NCBI RefSeq assembly: GCF_039673065.1
Contig: NZ_JBDJKW010000006.1
Span: 62,001-126,000, forward strand
Direction of reading: 5' to 3'
From: Allobosea sp039673065
GTDB lineage: Bacteria > Pseudomonadota > Alphaproteobacteria > Rhizobiales > Beijerinckiaceae
Length of the DNA: 64,000 bases
In this document: piece by piece, positions 1-8,456 of the stretch
How the letters are laid out: each line of letters opens with the position of its first letter
Position numbering within the stretch: position 1 is the first letter of the stretch
Position numbers and translations under genes: made by a program
The notes under the pieces: model-generated
What the model was told of the DNA's origin: nothing
What the model saw: the letters and a program-made list of their open reading frames with translations, nothing else
The model's database searches: none

Positions 1-327
1 CCCGCCATGCAGTCGGCGACGCAGGAGGCCGTCCAGGCGATCGAGAGCATCGTCGGCTTCGTCGGCGACATGGACCAGACGACCCTGACGATCGCCAGTT
101 CCGTTGAGGAGCAGCGCGCCGCCACCAGCGAGATCGCGCGCAGCATCAGCTCGGCCTCGCAGGGCACGCAGGAGGTCGCGCAGGCTATTGCGAGCGTCAA
201 CGATTCCGCGCAAGCCGCCGGCGCAGGCATCGCCGAAATGCTCGCCCTCGCCCGCACCCTTGCCGAACGCGCCGGAACGCTGGCCGAGGCCTTCGAGTCG
301 CTCAGCCGGCAGAACCGCGTCGCCTGA
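1..327 (+). CDS. Methyl-accepting chemotaxis protein, C-terminal fragment (5' end outside window)
   Basis: The reading frame is open from base 1, so the gene begins upstream of the window and only about 108 residues are visible. The segment is Ala/Ser/Glu-rich with heptad spacing and includes SSVEEQRAATSEIARSIS, which is typical of the C-terminal helix of the MCP cytoplasmic signalling domain just after the hairpin tip. Such receptors form coiled-coil bundles that control CheA through CheW. The ligand-binding part is not visible, so the signal is unknown. A strong bidirectional hairpin follows at 371-396. Family assignment is confident; nothing more specific can be said. Confidence 0.85.
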   Translation, partial: PAMQSATQEAVQAIESIVGFVGDMDQTTLTIASSVEEQRAATSEIARSISSASQGTQEVAQAIASVNDSAQAAGAGIAEMLALARTLAERAGTLAEAFESLSRQNRVA

Positions 328-370
328 TCCCGGACGGGCTTTCGCCTTCAACACCTCTCCCGAAACGACG

Positions 371-396
371 AACGCCCGGCCTGACGGCCGGGCGTT
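371..396. terminator. Bidirectional hairpin terminator between MCP gene and fba
   Basis: An 11-bp perfect stem (371-381 with 386-396) closes a 4-nt loop. The stem starts AACGCCC and ends GGGCGTT, so short A/T ends flank it on both strands. It lies between the convergent ends of the MCP gene (327) and fba (442), so it can serve both. The U tract is short. Confidence 0.7.
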
Positions 397-441
397 GCTG
401 TCTTGGCCTGCCGCGCCGCGCGCGGCTCGGCGCGCGACGGC

Positions 442-1509
442 TCAGCCCATCGCCGGGTCGAGTTCGCCCTTGGCATAGCGCCTGGCCATTTCGGCCAGGG
501 TCGCGACGCGCTTGATCTTCGAGGCCTGGCCGGCGGTGTTGAACTCCTGCAGGCGCTGCTTGCACAGGGCGGTCATCGCCTCCATGGCGGGCTTGAGATA
601 CTTGCGCGGATCGAACTCGCCGGGGTTCTCGGACAGGATCTTGCGGATCTGCCCGGTCATCGCCATGCGGTTGTCGGTGTCGATGTTGATCTTGCGGACG
701 CCGTGCTTGATGCCGCGCTGGATCTCCTCGACCGGCACGCCCCAGGTCTGGGGCATCTTGCCGCCATACTGGTTGATCACGTCCTGCAGGTCCTGCGGCA
801 CCGAGGAGGAGCCGTGCATCACCAGATGCGTGTTCGGCAGCTTGCGGTGGATCTCCTCGATGACGTGCATGGCGAGGATGGCGCCGTCCGGCTTGCGGGT
901 GAACTTGTAGGCGCCGTGCGAGGTGCCCATGGCGATGGCCAGCGCGTCGACCTTGGTCTCGGCGACGAACTTCACCGCCTCATCGGGGTCGGTCAGCAGC
1001 TGGTCGTGGCTGAGCTTGCCCTCGAAACCGTGGCCGTCCTCCTTCTCGCCCTCGCCGCTCTCCAGCGAACCGAGCACGCCGAGCTCGCCCTCGACCGAGA
1101 TGCCGCCGAGATGGGACATCTCGACCACCTTGCGGGTGACGCCGACATTGTAGTCCCAGTCGCCGGGCGTCTTGCCGTCGGCCTTGAGCGAGCCGTCCAT
1201 CATCACCGAGGTGAAGCCGGCCTGGATCGCGGTCATGCAGGTCGAAGGCTCGTTGCCATGGTCGAGATGCACGCAGACCGGAATGTGCGGATAGATCTCG
1301 GTCACCGCGTCCATCATGTGCTTCAGCATGACGTCGTTGGCGTAGGAGCGCGCCCCGCGCGAGGCCTGGATGATCACCGGAGCGTCGGTGGCATCGGCGG
1401 CCGCCATGATCGCCAGCGCCTGCTCCATGTTGTTGATGTTGAAGGCGGGCACGCCGTAGTCGTTCTCGGCGGCATGGTCGAGCAGTTGGCGAAGCGTAAT
1501 CCGAGCCAC
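442..1509 (-). CDS. fba: Class II fructose-bisphosphate aldolase
   Basis: This is a zinc-dependent aldolase that interconverts fructose-1,6-bisphosphate with DHAP and glyceraldehyde-3-phosphate, for glycolysis, gluconeogenesis or the Calvin cycle. The 355-aa product has VHLDHG (about residues 80-85; catalytic Asp and first zinc His), the phosphate-binding GTSHGAY near 215, MHGSSS, and INIDTDNR near 275. Length and motifs match the class II subtype often called Calvin-cycle type. I chose the GTG at 1509 because a GGAGGA ribosome site sits 6 nt upstream and conserved homology starts there (ARITLRQLL); an in-frame ATG at 1575 would add 22 unlikely residues. It is the last gene of the tkt-gap-pgk-fba cluster. 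Confidence 0.95.
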   Translation of the reverse strand: MARITLRQLLDHAAENDYGVPAFNINNMEQALAIMAAADATDAPVIIQASRGARSYANDVMLKHMMDAVTEIYPHIPVCVHLDHGNEPSTCMTAIQAGFTSVMMDGSLKADGKTPGDWDYNVGVTRKVVEMSHLGGISVEGELGVLGSLESGEGEKEDGHGFEGKLSHDQLLTDPDEAVKFVAETKVDALAIAMGTSHGAYKFTRKPDGAILAMHVIEEIHRKLPNTHLVMHGSSSVPQDLQDVINQYGGKMPQTWGVPVEEIQRGIKHGVRKINIDTDNRMAMTGQIRKILSENPGEFDPRKYLKPAMEAMTALCKQRLQEFNTAGQASKIKRVATLAEMARRYAKGELDPAMG

Positions 1510-1638
1510 TTGTGTCCTCCCGTTCAGCACTGGTCGTTCAGGCAGGGATGTAGGGCCATCCCTGCGGTTTCGCAAAGGGCGAGCGGCGGAAAGGTGAATG
1601 GCGACAGGCGAATACCGCGCCCGCCGCCGCCCTCTCCG

Positions 1639-1830
1639 TCAGGCGAACCAGCGCCGGTAGAGCCGCTCGCCCAGCGCCGGCATCACCGGCGCGAGCATGA
1701 AGGCCACGGCCCCGATCGCCAGCCAGCGCGGGCCCTGCCAGCCGGTCAGATCGGCGGTCACCAGGACGGCGAGAGTGGCCATCCCGGCGACGAGGACATG
1801 AAAACCGCCGATGACGAGGTGGCGCTTCAC
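1639..1830 (-). CDS. Small two-helix membrane protein, translationally coupled to pgk
   Basis: The 63-aa product starts at a GTG whose last bases form the pgk stop (GTGA overlap, 1827-1830), a typical translational coupling. It has two hydrophobic stretches (about residues 6-27 and 33-52) and a basic C-terminus ending RLYRRWFA. I do not recognise the family. Its position between pgk and fba suggests co-expression with central carbon enzymes, but this does not show a metabolic role. The coupling and membrane profile support it being a real gene; an annotation that requires ATG starts would miss it. Confidence 0.6.
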   Translation of the reverse strand: MKRHLVIGGFHVLVAGMATLAVLVTADLTGWQGPRWLAIGAVAFMLAPVMPALGERLYRRWFA

Positions 1831-3020
1831 CGCGCCCGCAGCGCTTCGACGCCCGGCAGGGCCTTGCCTTCCATCCATTCGAGGAAGGCGCCGCCGGCGG
1901 TCGAGACATAGGTGAGGTCGTCGGCCACGCCGGCATGGTTCATCGCCGCGACCGTGTCGCCGCCGCCGGCGACCGCGACCAGCGTGCCGGCCCTGACCTT
2001 CTCGGCCACGGCGCGCGCCACGGTGACCGTCGCGGTGTCGAAGGGCGGCAGCTCGAAGGCGCCGAACGGACCGTTCCAGACCACGGTCTTCATCGTCGCG
2101 AGCTTCAGCACCACCTCGGCGACGCTGAGCGGGCCGGCGTCGAGGATCATCTCGTCGGCCGCGACCTCGCCGACCGGCACGACGCGATGGCCGGGATGGG
2201 CCTTGAACTCGCGCGCCACCAGCGCATCGACCGGCAGCAGGATCTCGCAGCCGGCCTCCTTCGCCTTCGCCTCGATCTCGCGGGCGGTGCCGACGAGATC
2301 GTGCTCGCAGAGCGACTTGCCGACATCGACGCCGCGGGCGGCGAGGAAGGTGTTGGCCATGCCGCCGCCGATGACCAGCACGTCGACCTTCTTCACCAGG
2401 TTGCCGAGCAGGTCGAGCTTGGTCGAGACCTTGGCGCCGCCGACGATCGCCATCACCGGCCGCGACGGGTTGTCGAGGCCGGCCGAGAGCGCTTCGAGCT
2501 CGGCCTGCATGGTGCGCCCGGCATAGGCCGGCAGCACATGGGCGAGGCCTTCCGTCGAGGCATGCGCGCGATGGGCCGCCGAGAAGGCATCGTTGACGTA
2601 GAGATCGCCATTGGCGGCCAGCGCCCGGACGAAATCGGGATCGTTCTTTTCGTCGCCGGCGTGGAAGCGGGTGTTCTCCAGCAGCAGGACCTCGCCGTTC
2701 TTCGCCGCCGCGATCGCCTTGGCGGCCGCCTCGCCGATGCAGTCCTCGACGAAGATCACCGGCTGACCGAGCGCATGGGCCAAGGCCGGCACGACCTGCT
2801 TTAGGCTGTTCTTGTCGTCGCGGCCCTTGGGCCGGCCGAAATGCGCGAGCAGGACGACCTTGGCGCCCTTCTGCGACAGCTCGCGGATCGTCGGCAGGAT
2901 GCGATCGATGCGGGTGGTGTCGCTGACCGCGCCGTTCTCCATCGGGACGTTGAGATCGACACGCACCAGCGCGCGCTTGCCGGCGAGATCGGCGTCGTCG
3001 AGTGTACGGAAGGCAGGCAT
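1827..3020 (-). CDS. pgk: Phosphoglycerate kinase
   Basis: The cytosolic enzyme transfers phosphate between 1,3-bisphosphoglycerate and ADP. The 397-aa protein has the expected N-lobe motifs RVDLNVP (about 20-26) and HFGRPKG (substrate arginines), the GGAKVSTK nucleotide-lobe motif, VWNGPFGAFE, and the C-terminal glycine-rich GGGDTVAA. Length matches the family (about 395-400). It lies 38 nt downstream of a small coiled-coil membrane gene and overlaps the 63-aa membrane ORF by 4 nt. Nothing is missing from the catalytic set that I can see. Confidence 0.97.
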   Translation of the reverse strand: MPAFRTLDDADLAGKRALVRVDLNVPMENGAVSDTTRIDRILPTIRELSQKGAKVVLLAHFGRPKGRDDKNSLKQVVPALAHALGQPVIFVEDCIGEAAAKAIAAAKNGEVLLLENTRFHAGDEKNDPDFVRALAANGDLYVNDAFSAAHRAHASTEGLAHVLPAYAGRTMQAELEALSAGLDNPSRPVMAIVGGAKVSTKLDLLGNLVKKVDVLVIGGGMANTFLAARGVDVGKSLCEHDLVGTAREIEAKAKEAGCEILLPVDALVAREFKAHPGHRVVPVGEVAADEMILDAGPLSVAEVVLKLATMKTVVWNGPFGAFELPPFDTATVTVARAVAEKVRAGTLVAVAGGGDTVAAMNHAGVADDLTYVSTAGGAFLEWMEGKALPGVEALRAR

Positions 3021-3058
3021 GTCGGACGTCCCCGGCGCTGGCGGTCTCGAGAGGTGGA

Positions 3059-3535
3059 TCAGGGGCGGACGACCGGGCCGAGCAGGCCGGGCACGCCGTA
3101 TTTCAGGGCGAGCACCGTCAGCAGCACGGTGATCAGCGCCGTGACGACGCCGGTCAGCAGCAGCGCGCCGAAGCGCGGCGTGGCGTTGACGCGCTGGCGC
3201 AGCGCGGTGAATTCCTCGCGCAAGCCGGCGAAGTCGAGCGCGCCGGCGGCGAGATCGACCTTCTGGGCGCTGCGCTCCAGCGAGGTCTCGGCGCGGGTCA
3301 GCACCGCCTCGTAGCGCGCGAACTTCTCCTCGATGCGGGCCGCCTTCTCCTCGATCCGCGAGAGCTGGTCGAGCTTGCGCGGATCGCTCTCGCCCGGGCG
3401 CGCCTCGGCGGCGCGGGCGGCGGTCTCGGCCATGCTCGGCGCCGGGGGCGGCGCGGGCGGCACGATCACAGCCTCGGAGGATGCCGGGCCCGAGGCCTTG
3501 GCCGGCGGGGTGACGGTCGGCTCGATCTTGTTCAT
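3059..3535 (-). CDS. Coiled-coil protein with one C-terminal membrane segment, unknown function
   Basis: The 158-aa protein begins MNKIEPTV; a longer in-frame start at 3664 would overlap gap and is rejected. Residues about 1-45 are Pro/Ala-rich and probably disordered. Residues about 55-120 form a charged, heptad-like stretch (RIEEKAARIEEKFARYEAVL), and a single hydrophobic helix follows near 130-152 (LLLTGVVTALITVLLTVLAL). It is predicted to be a membrane-anchored coiled coil. I do not recognise a named family. It sits between gap and pgk, in the same orientation, behind a strong intercistronic hairpin (3564-3593) that may set its level. Confidence 0.65.
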   Translation of the reverse strand: MNKIEPTVTPPAKASGPASSEAVIVPPAPPPAPSMAETAARAAEARPGESDPRKLDQLSRIEEKAARIEEKFARYEAVLTRAETSLERSAQKVDLAAGALDFAGLREEFTALRQRVNATPRFGALLLTGVVTALITVLLTVLALKYGVPGLLGPVVRP

Positions 3536-3563
3536 CACGCGCTCCGTGGCTGGCTGAAACGTC

Positions 3564-3593
3564 GGAGGCCGCGCCGTTTCGGGCGCGGCCTCC
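3564..3593 (-). terminator. Strong intercistronic hairpin downstream of gap
   Basis: A perfect 12-bp GC-rich stem (3564-3575 with 3582-3593) closes a 6-nt loop, 14 nt beyond the gap stop. The following minus-strand sequence has only a weak GTTTC tract, so it may be a partial terminator or an mRNA 3'-end stabiliser rather than a full stop. Confidence 0.5.
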
Positions 3594-3606
3594 GGGCAGG
3601 CTCTGG

Positions 3607-4617
3607 TCAGATGAACTTCGCCATGGCGACGGCGGTGTCGCTCATGCGGTTCGAGAAGCCCCACTCGTTGTCGTACCAGGACAGGACGCGCACGAACTTG
3701 TCGTCCATCACCTTGGTCTGGTCGAGCGCGAAGGTCGACGAATGCGGGTCGTGGTTGAAGTCGATCGAGACGTTCGGCTCCTCGGTCACGCCGAGGATGC
3801 CCTTGAGGGCGCCGCGCTTGGCCGCCTTCAGGATCGCGCCGTTGATCTTCTCGACCGTGGTCTTGCGCTTGGCGATGAACTTGAAGTCCACCACCGAGAC
3901 GTTCGGGGTCGGCACGCGGATCGAGGTGCCGTCGAGACGGCCCTTGAGCTCCGGGATGACCAGGCCGATCGCCTTGGCGGCGCCGGTCGATGTCGGGATC
4001 ATCGACATCGCCGCGGCGCGGCCGCGGTAGAGGTCCTTGTGCATGGTGTCGAGCGTCGGCTGGTCGCCGGTATAGGCATGGATCGTGGTCATGAAGCCCT
4101 TGTCGATGCCGACGGCGTCATGCAGCACCTTGACCACCGGCGCGAGGCAGTTGGTCGTGCAGGAGGCGTTCGAGACCACGAGGTGCTCGGGTCCGAGCTG
4201 CTCGTGGTTGACGCCGTAGACCACCGTCAGGTCGGCGCCGTCGCAGGGCGCCGAGACCAGCACGCGCTTGGCGCCGGCGGCGAGATGGGCGGCGGCCTTC
4301 TCGCGCGTCGTGAAGATGCCGGTGCATTCCAGCGCGATGTCGACGCCGAGCGCCTTGTGCGGCAGGTCCTTGGGATCGCGGATCGCGGTCACCTTGATCG
4401 GGCCGCGGCCCACGTCGATCGTATCGCCGGAGACGGTCACCGTGCCGGGGAAGCGGCCATGAACCGAGTCGTAGCGGAACAGGTGGGCATTCGTCTCGAC
4501 CGGGCCGAGATCGTTGATCGCCACGACCTCGATGTCCTTGCGCTTCGACTCGATGATCGCGCGCAGCACGTTGCGTCCGATACGGCCGAAACCGTTGATC
4601 GCCACCTTGACCGTCAT
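3607..4617 (-). CDS. gap: Type I glyceraldehyde-3-phosphate dehydrogenase
   Basis: The enzyme oxidises glyceraldehyde-3-phosphate to 1,3-bisphosphoglycerate with NAD(P). The 336-aa protein starts with the Rossmann motif NGFGRIGR (8-15) and has the catalytic ASCTTNC with Cys153, the HAYTGDQ loop, and the C-terminal SWYDNEWGFSNR signature. VVAINDLG (about 31-38) contains the Asp usually associated with NAD use, but coenzyme choice cannot be settled here. An AAGGAG ribosome site precedes the ATG at 4617. It lies 97 nt downstream of tkt and probably shares its transcript. Confidence 0.97.
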   Translation of the reverse strand: MTVKVAINGFGRIGRNVLRAIIESKRKDIEVVAINDLGPVETNAHLFRYDSVHGRFPGTVTVSGDTIDVGRGPIKVTAIRDPKDLPHKALGVDIALECTGIFTTREKAAAHLAAGAKRVLVSAPCDGADLTVVYGVNHEQLGPEHLVVSNASCTTNCLAPVVKVLHDAVGIDKGFMTTIHAYTGDQPTLDTMHKDLYRGRAAAMSMIPTSTGAAKAIGLVIPELKGRLDGTSIRVPTPNVSVVDFKFIAKRKTTVEKINGAILKAAKRGALKGILGVTEEPNVSIDFNHDPHSSTFALDQTKVMDDKFVRVLSWYDNEWGFSNRMSDTAVAMAKFI

Positions 4618-4714
4618 CTCAGTCCTCTCCTTCGCCGGCTTCCGGCGTTCCTGCCGTCATTCACGCGGGCAAATCGGCCAAACCAAGGCGAGCCCCGGCC
4701 CGGCCGCCGTTTTC

Positions 4715-6718
4715 TCAGCCGTTATGGCGCTTCATCGCGGCCTCGGCCACCGCCTCCGGCGTGATGCCGAAGTGCTTGTAGACCTCCTTGTACGGGCCGC
4801 TGGCGCCGAAGGAGGCCATGCCGACGAAGGTGCCGTCGGCGCCGATCACCGCATCCCAGCCGAAGCGGACCGCGGCCTCGACCGCGACCTTCACCGGCGC
4901 CTGGCCGATGATGGCGGCCTTCGCCTCCTCCGGCTGCTCCAGCAGCAGCTCCAGCGAGGGCACCGAGACGACGCGGGCGCGCACGCCCCTCTCGGCAAGA
5001 AGCTTGCGTGCCGCGACCGCGATTTCGACTTCGGAGCCCGAGGCGAAGAGCGAGACCTGGGCCTTGCCGCCCTCGGCCGGCAGCAGCTCGTAGCCGCCCT
5101 TGGCCGAGCGGTTGGCCGGCGTGCCGTCCTTGCGCAGCGCGGCGAGGTTCTGGCGCGAGAGCGCCAGCACGGTCGGCCCGTCGGTGCGCTCGAGCGCGAT
5201 CTGCCAGGCTTCCGCCGTCTCGATCGCGTCGGCCGGGCGCAGCACGCGCATGTTCGGCATCGAGCGCAGCGAGGCGAGATGCTCGACCGGCTGGTGCGTC
5301 GGGCCGTCCTCGCCCAGGCCGATCGAGTCGTGCGTCATCACGTAGACGACCGGCAGGCCCATCAGCGCCGCCAGGCGCATGGCCGGGCGGGCATAGTCGG
5401 CGAAGACCAGGAAGGTGCCGCCGGCAGTGCGGAAGCCGCCATGCAGGGTGATGCCGTTCATCGCCGCCGCCATCGCGTGCTCGCGGATGCCGTAGCGGAC
5501 ATAGCGGCCCTTCGGGGTCTTCGGCGTGAAGTCCTCGAGGCCCTTGGCCTTGGTGTTGTTCGACGGGGTCAGATCGGCCGAGCCGGAGACCAGCTCCGGC
5601 ATCACCGGCACGACGGCGTCGAGCGCCAGCTCGGAGGCCTTGCGGGTGGCGATGGTCGGGGCGTCGGCGGCGAGCGCCTTCTTGTGGGCGGCGATCGCCT
5701 TGGCGAGCTTGGCCGGCGGCACATGGCCGAGGCGACGCTCGAACTCGCCGCGCTTGCGCTCGGAGAGGCGAGCGAGGCGCTCGTCCCAGGCCTTGCGCTC
5801 GGCGGCGCCGGCGGCGCCGAAGCCCTGCCAGGCCTTCAGCAGGTCGGCGGCGACCTCGAAGGCCCCGCCGGTGATGCCGAGCTGCTTCTTGGCGGCGGCG
5901 AGCTCCTCCGCGCCGAGCGGCTCGCCATGCGCCTTGGAGGTGCCGGCCTTCTTCGGCGCGCCGAAGCCGATCACCGTCTTGCAGGCGATCATGGTGGGCT
6001 TGCCGGACTTCTGGGCGCGGCGGATCGCGGCCTCGATCGCCTCGGGATCATGGCCGTCGACGCGCTCGGAGCGCCAGCCACAGGCCTTGAAGCGCGCGAC
6101 CTGGTCGACCGAGTCCGAGATCGAGAGCGGGCCATCGATCGAGATGCCGTTGTCATCCCACAGCACGATCAGCTTGTTGAGCTTGTGATGGCCGGCGAGC
6201 GCGATCGCCTCCTGGCTGATGCCCTCCATCAGGTCGCCGTCGGAGGCGAGCACATAGGTCTTGTGGTCGACGATCTTCTTGCCGAACTCGGCGGCGAGCA
6301 TGCGCTCGGCCATCGCCATGCCGACTGCGGTCGCCAGCCCCTGGCCGAGCGGGCCGGTGGTGGTCTCGACGCCGGCGGTCATGAAGTTCTCCGGATGGCC
6401 CGGGGTCTTCGACTCGAGCTGGCGGAACTTCTTGAGGTCGTCGAGGGTCAGCCCGCCGGTGCCGGTGAGATAGAGCAGAGCGTAGATCAGCATCGAGCCG
6501 TGGCCGGCCGACAGCACGAAGCGATCGCGGTCGGGCCAGCGCGGCTGCGAGGCGTCGTACTTCATCACGCGGGTGAACAGCACGGTCGCGATGTCGGCGG
6601 CGCCCATCGGCAGGCCTGGATGGCCGGACTTGGCGGCCTCGACCCCGTCCATGGCGAGGGAGCGGACGGCGTTGGCCAGCCGGTCGTGCAGGGCGCGGTC
6701 GATCGCGGGCGTGGTCAT
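4715..6718 (-). CDS. tkt: Transketolase
   Basis: This thiamine-diphosphate enzyme moves two-carbon units between sugar phosphates in the pentose phosphate or Calvin pathways. The 667-aa product shows the N-terminal GHPGLPMGAADIA motif (about 30-42), the ThDP/metal-binding SDGDLMEGIS near 155, the pyrimidine-domain RYGIREHAM, and the full three-domain length. I chose ATG 6718 (MTTPAIDR), with GGAG 9 nt upstream, over an in-frame ATG at 6754. It is the first gene of the minus-strand carbon cluster, and the 260-nt gap to the divergent DUF4164 gene must hold its promoter. Confidence 0.96.
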   Translation of the reverse strand: MTTPAIDRALHDRLANAVRSLAMDGVEAAKSGHPGLPMGAADIATVLFTRVMKYDASQPRWPDRDRFVLSAGHGSMLIYALLYLTGTGGLTLDDLKKFRQLESKTPGHPENFMTAGVETTTGPLGQGLATAVGMAMAERMLAAEFGKKIVDHKTYVLASDGDLMEGISQEAIALAGHHKLNKLIVLWDDNGISIDGPLSISDSVDQVARFKACGWRSERVDGHDPEAIEAAIRRAQKSGKPTMIACKTVIGFGAPKKAGTSKAHGEPLGAEELAAAKKQLGITGGAFEVAADLLKAWQGFGAAGAAERKAWDERLARLSERKRGEFERRLGHVPPAKLAKAIAAHKKALAADAPTIATRKASELALDAVVPVMPELVSGSADLTPSNNTKAKGLEDFTPKTPKGRYVRYGIREHAMAAAMNGITLHGGFRTAGGTFLVFADYARPAMRLAALMGLPVVYVMTHDSIGLGEDGPTHQPVEHLASLRSMPNMRVLRPADAIETAEAWQIALERTDGPTVLALSRQNLAALRKDGTPANRSAKGGYELLPAEGGKAQVSLFASGSEVEIAVAARKLLAERGVRARVVSVPSLELLLEQPEEAKAAIIGQAPVKVAVEAAVRFGWDAVIGADGTFVGMASFGASGPYKEVYKHFGITPEAVAEAAMKRHNG

Positions 6719-6978
6719 GGCTTCACTCCGGAGGGCACTGGCGCCTTCCGTCACCGCCCGGGCGGGCCGGCAGGACGAAAGGCTGGGGAACGGATCTGGA
6801 CGCGCGTTCGATAGGCTGACGGCTCAAGCAGTGTCAATTCGGCAAATTGCGCCCGATAACCAGCCGATCCGCCGGTTTTTCCCCAAGGAGAACCGCAAGC
6901 GGCTTTCATGGCCGCGCCGGCTGACATAGGGTTCCGAATCGGATGTGCCGGTCGGGACCGGCAGGAGAAGGACGAAAC

Positions 6979-7275
6979 GTGGCGTTTCCGGTGCTGGATC
7001 GCGCCCTGTCGCGCCTCGACGGCGCTTTGGGCCAGCTCGAATCGGCCGCCCGCAGGCGGATCGAGGCCGAGCGTGGCCGCTCCAATCTCGAAACCGAACT
7101 GACGCTGATGCAGGACGACCGTGCACGGCTCGCCGTCGAGCTCGACGGCACCATGGCCAGGCTGGTCCATGTGCAGGGCGCCGCGGAGGAGGTCGATCGC
7201 CGCCTCGACAAGGCGATGACCACCCTCACCCGCATGATCGAGCAGGCCGGCGACGCGCCGGACGCGAGCGACTGA
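6979..7275 (+). CDS. DUF4164-like coiled-coil protein
   Basis: The 98-aa, strongly charged helical protein starts with GTG at 6979 behind GGAGAAGGA; upstream in-frame codons look non-coding. The sequence consists of heptads (LSRLDGALGQLESAARRRI; LDKAMTTLTRMIEQAG) and no membrane segment. In Hyphomicrobiales a small DUF4164 protein is commonly found just before zapA, as here (15 nt gap), which is the basis for the call. The function is unknown; the context suggests a role beside ZapA in division. Confidence 0.7.
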   Translation: MAFPVLDRALSRLDGALGQLESAARRRIEAERGRSNLETELTLMQDDRARLAVELDGTMARLVHVQGAAEEVDRRLDKAMTTLTRMIEQAGDAPDASD

Positions 7276-7290
7276 GGACGGACGACGCGC

Positions 7291-7659
7291 ATGCCGCAGG
7301 TGAACGTCACCATTTCCGGCAAGGCCTACCGCATGGCCTGCGGCGACGGCGAGGAAGCCCATCTCGAGGAACTGGCCCGTTTCTACGACGCCAAGATCGA
7401 TGAGATGCGCCAGGCCTTCGGCGAGATCGGCGACATGCGCCTGCACGTCATGGCCGCGCTGATGGTCGCCGACGAGGTCTCGGAGCTGAAGAAGACCGTC
7501 GCCAAGCTCGAAGGCAGGCTGGAGTCGCTGCAGGGCGACGCCGGCTCGGCCGACCAGCGCGCCGGTGAGGTCGAGGAGCGCGCCGCCGCGGCGATCGACG
7601 CCGCCGCCGCGCGCATCGAGGGCGTGGCGAAAAGCCTGCTGCCGAGTTCCGCGGGGTGA
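7291..7659 (+). CDS. zapA: Cell division protein ZapA
   Basis: ZapA binds and bundles FtsZ filaments at the division site. The 122-aa protein has the typical N-terminal beta motif (VNVTISGKAYRMACGDGEEAHL), the DMRLHVMAALMVADEV helix that forms the dimer core, and a C-terminal coiled coil (ELKKTVAKLEGRLESLQ). Its last codons overlap the next gene by GTGA (7656-7659). In related genomes zapA is directly followed by 6S RNA and the 5-FCL gene; here two genes (hydrolase, ddl) lie between. Confidence 0.93.
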   Translation: MPQVNVTISGKAYRMACGDGEEAHLEELARFYDAKIDEMRQAFGEIGDMRLHVMAALMVADEVSELKKTVAKLEGRLESLQGDAGSADQRAGEVEERAAAAIDAAAARIEGVAKSLLPSSAG

Positions 7660-8456
7660 GCGAGCCGCCGGCGCCGGTGCCCGACGCCACCGCGCGGCGG
7701 GCGATCGTGCTGCTGCCCGGCCTCGACGGGACCGGCCGGCTGCTGGCGGATGTCGCCGCCGCCCTCGCGCCCGACTACGACGTCGCGATCATCGCCTATC
7801 CGACGCAGGAGCCGCTCTCCTACGACGCGCTCGTCGCCTATGTCCGCCAGCGCCTGCCGCAGCGGCCCTTCCTGCTGCTCGGCGAATCCTTCTCCGGCCC
7901 AGTGGCCTTACGGCTCGCGGCGGAAGCGCCGCCGCTGCTGGAGGCCGTGGTGATCTGCGCCTCCTTCGCGCGGCTCGACATCGCGCTGAAGCCGATGCTC
8001 GCCGCGCTCGCGGGCATTGTGTCGCCGCGCCTCGTGCCCACGGCGCTGCTCGACCGCCTCCTGGCCGGGGGACGCGCGCAGCCCGCGCTCCTCGCAGGCC
8101 TGCGTCGATGCCTGTCCGACGTCGCAGCGCCGGTGCTGGCGGCCCGCCTGCGCGAGGCGCTGCGGGTCGACCTGCCCGCCGCGGGCGTCGCGGTCGGCCA
8201 GCCCCTGCTCTATCTGCGGGCGACCGACGACCGGCTGATGCCGGCGAGCGCGCCGGACACGGTCGCCGCCATCGCCCGCGACATGCACATCACCGCCATT
8301 CGCGCCCCGCATTTCCTGCTCCAGAGCGAGCCGGCCCGCTGCGCCGACGCGATCCGCGCCTTCGACCGCGAGCGCCTGGCGGCTCCGGCGTCATCAATCC
8401 GCCCCGTTCCAAGCCGAACCGCCTCGGGCCACGCTCACCAGGACCATCGACCATGA
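7656..8456 (+). CDS. Alpha/beta hydrolase
   Basis: The 266-aa protein starts at a GTG overlapping the zapA stop. It has an N-terminal IVLLPGLDGTGRLLADVAAAL oxyanion region and the nucleophile elbow GESFSGP (GxSxG, Ser near residue 77). Near the C-terminus it has the acid/His pair in the DDRLMPASAP and IRAPHFLLQ segments. This is the standard serine-hydrolase fold, probably a cytosolic esterase or acyl hydrolase; the substrate cannot be told from sequence. It overlaps ddl by ATGA (8453-8456), so zapA, hydrolase and ddl form one coupled unit. Confidence 0.85.
   Translation: MSEPPAPVPDATARRAIVLLPGLDGTGRLLADVAAALAPDYDVAIIAYPTQEPLSYDALVAYVRQRLPQRPFLLLGESFSGPVALRLAAEAPPLLEAVVICASFARLDIALKPMLAALAGIVSPRLVPTALLDRLLAGGRAQPALLAGLRRCLSDVAAPVLAARLREALRVDLPAAGVAVGQPLLYLRATDDRLMPASAPDTVAAIARDMHITAIRAPHFLLQSEPARCADAIRAFDRERLAAPASSIRPVPSRTASGHAHQDHRP

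Noticed and set aside
403..6814. Very long open frames on the plus strand opposite fba, pgk, gap and tkt (for example 403-1911 and 4514-6814)
   Set aside because: They are antisense shadows caused by high GC and codon bias; the products are low-complexity His/Arg/Asp-rich and match no family.
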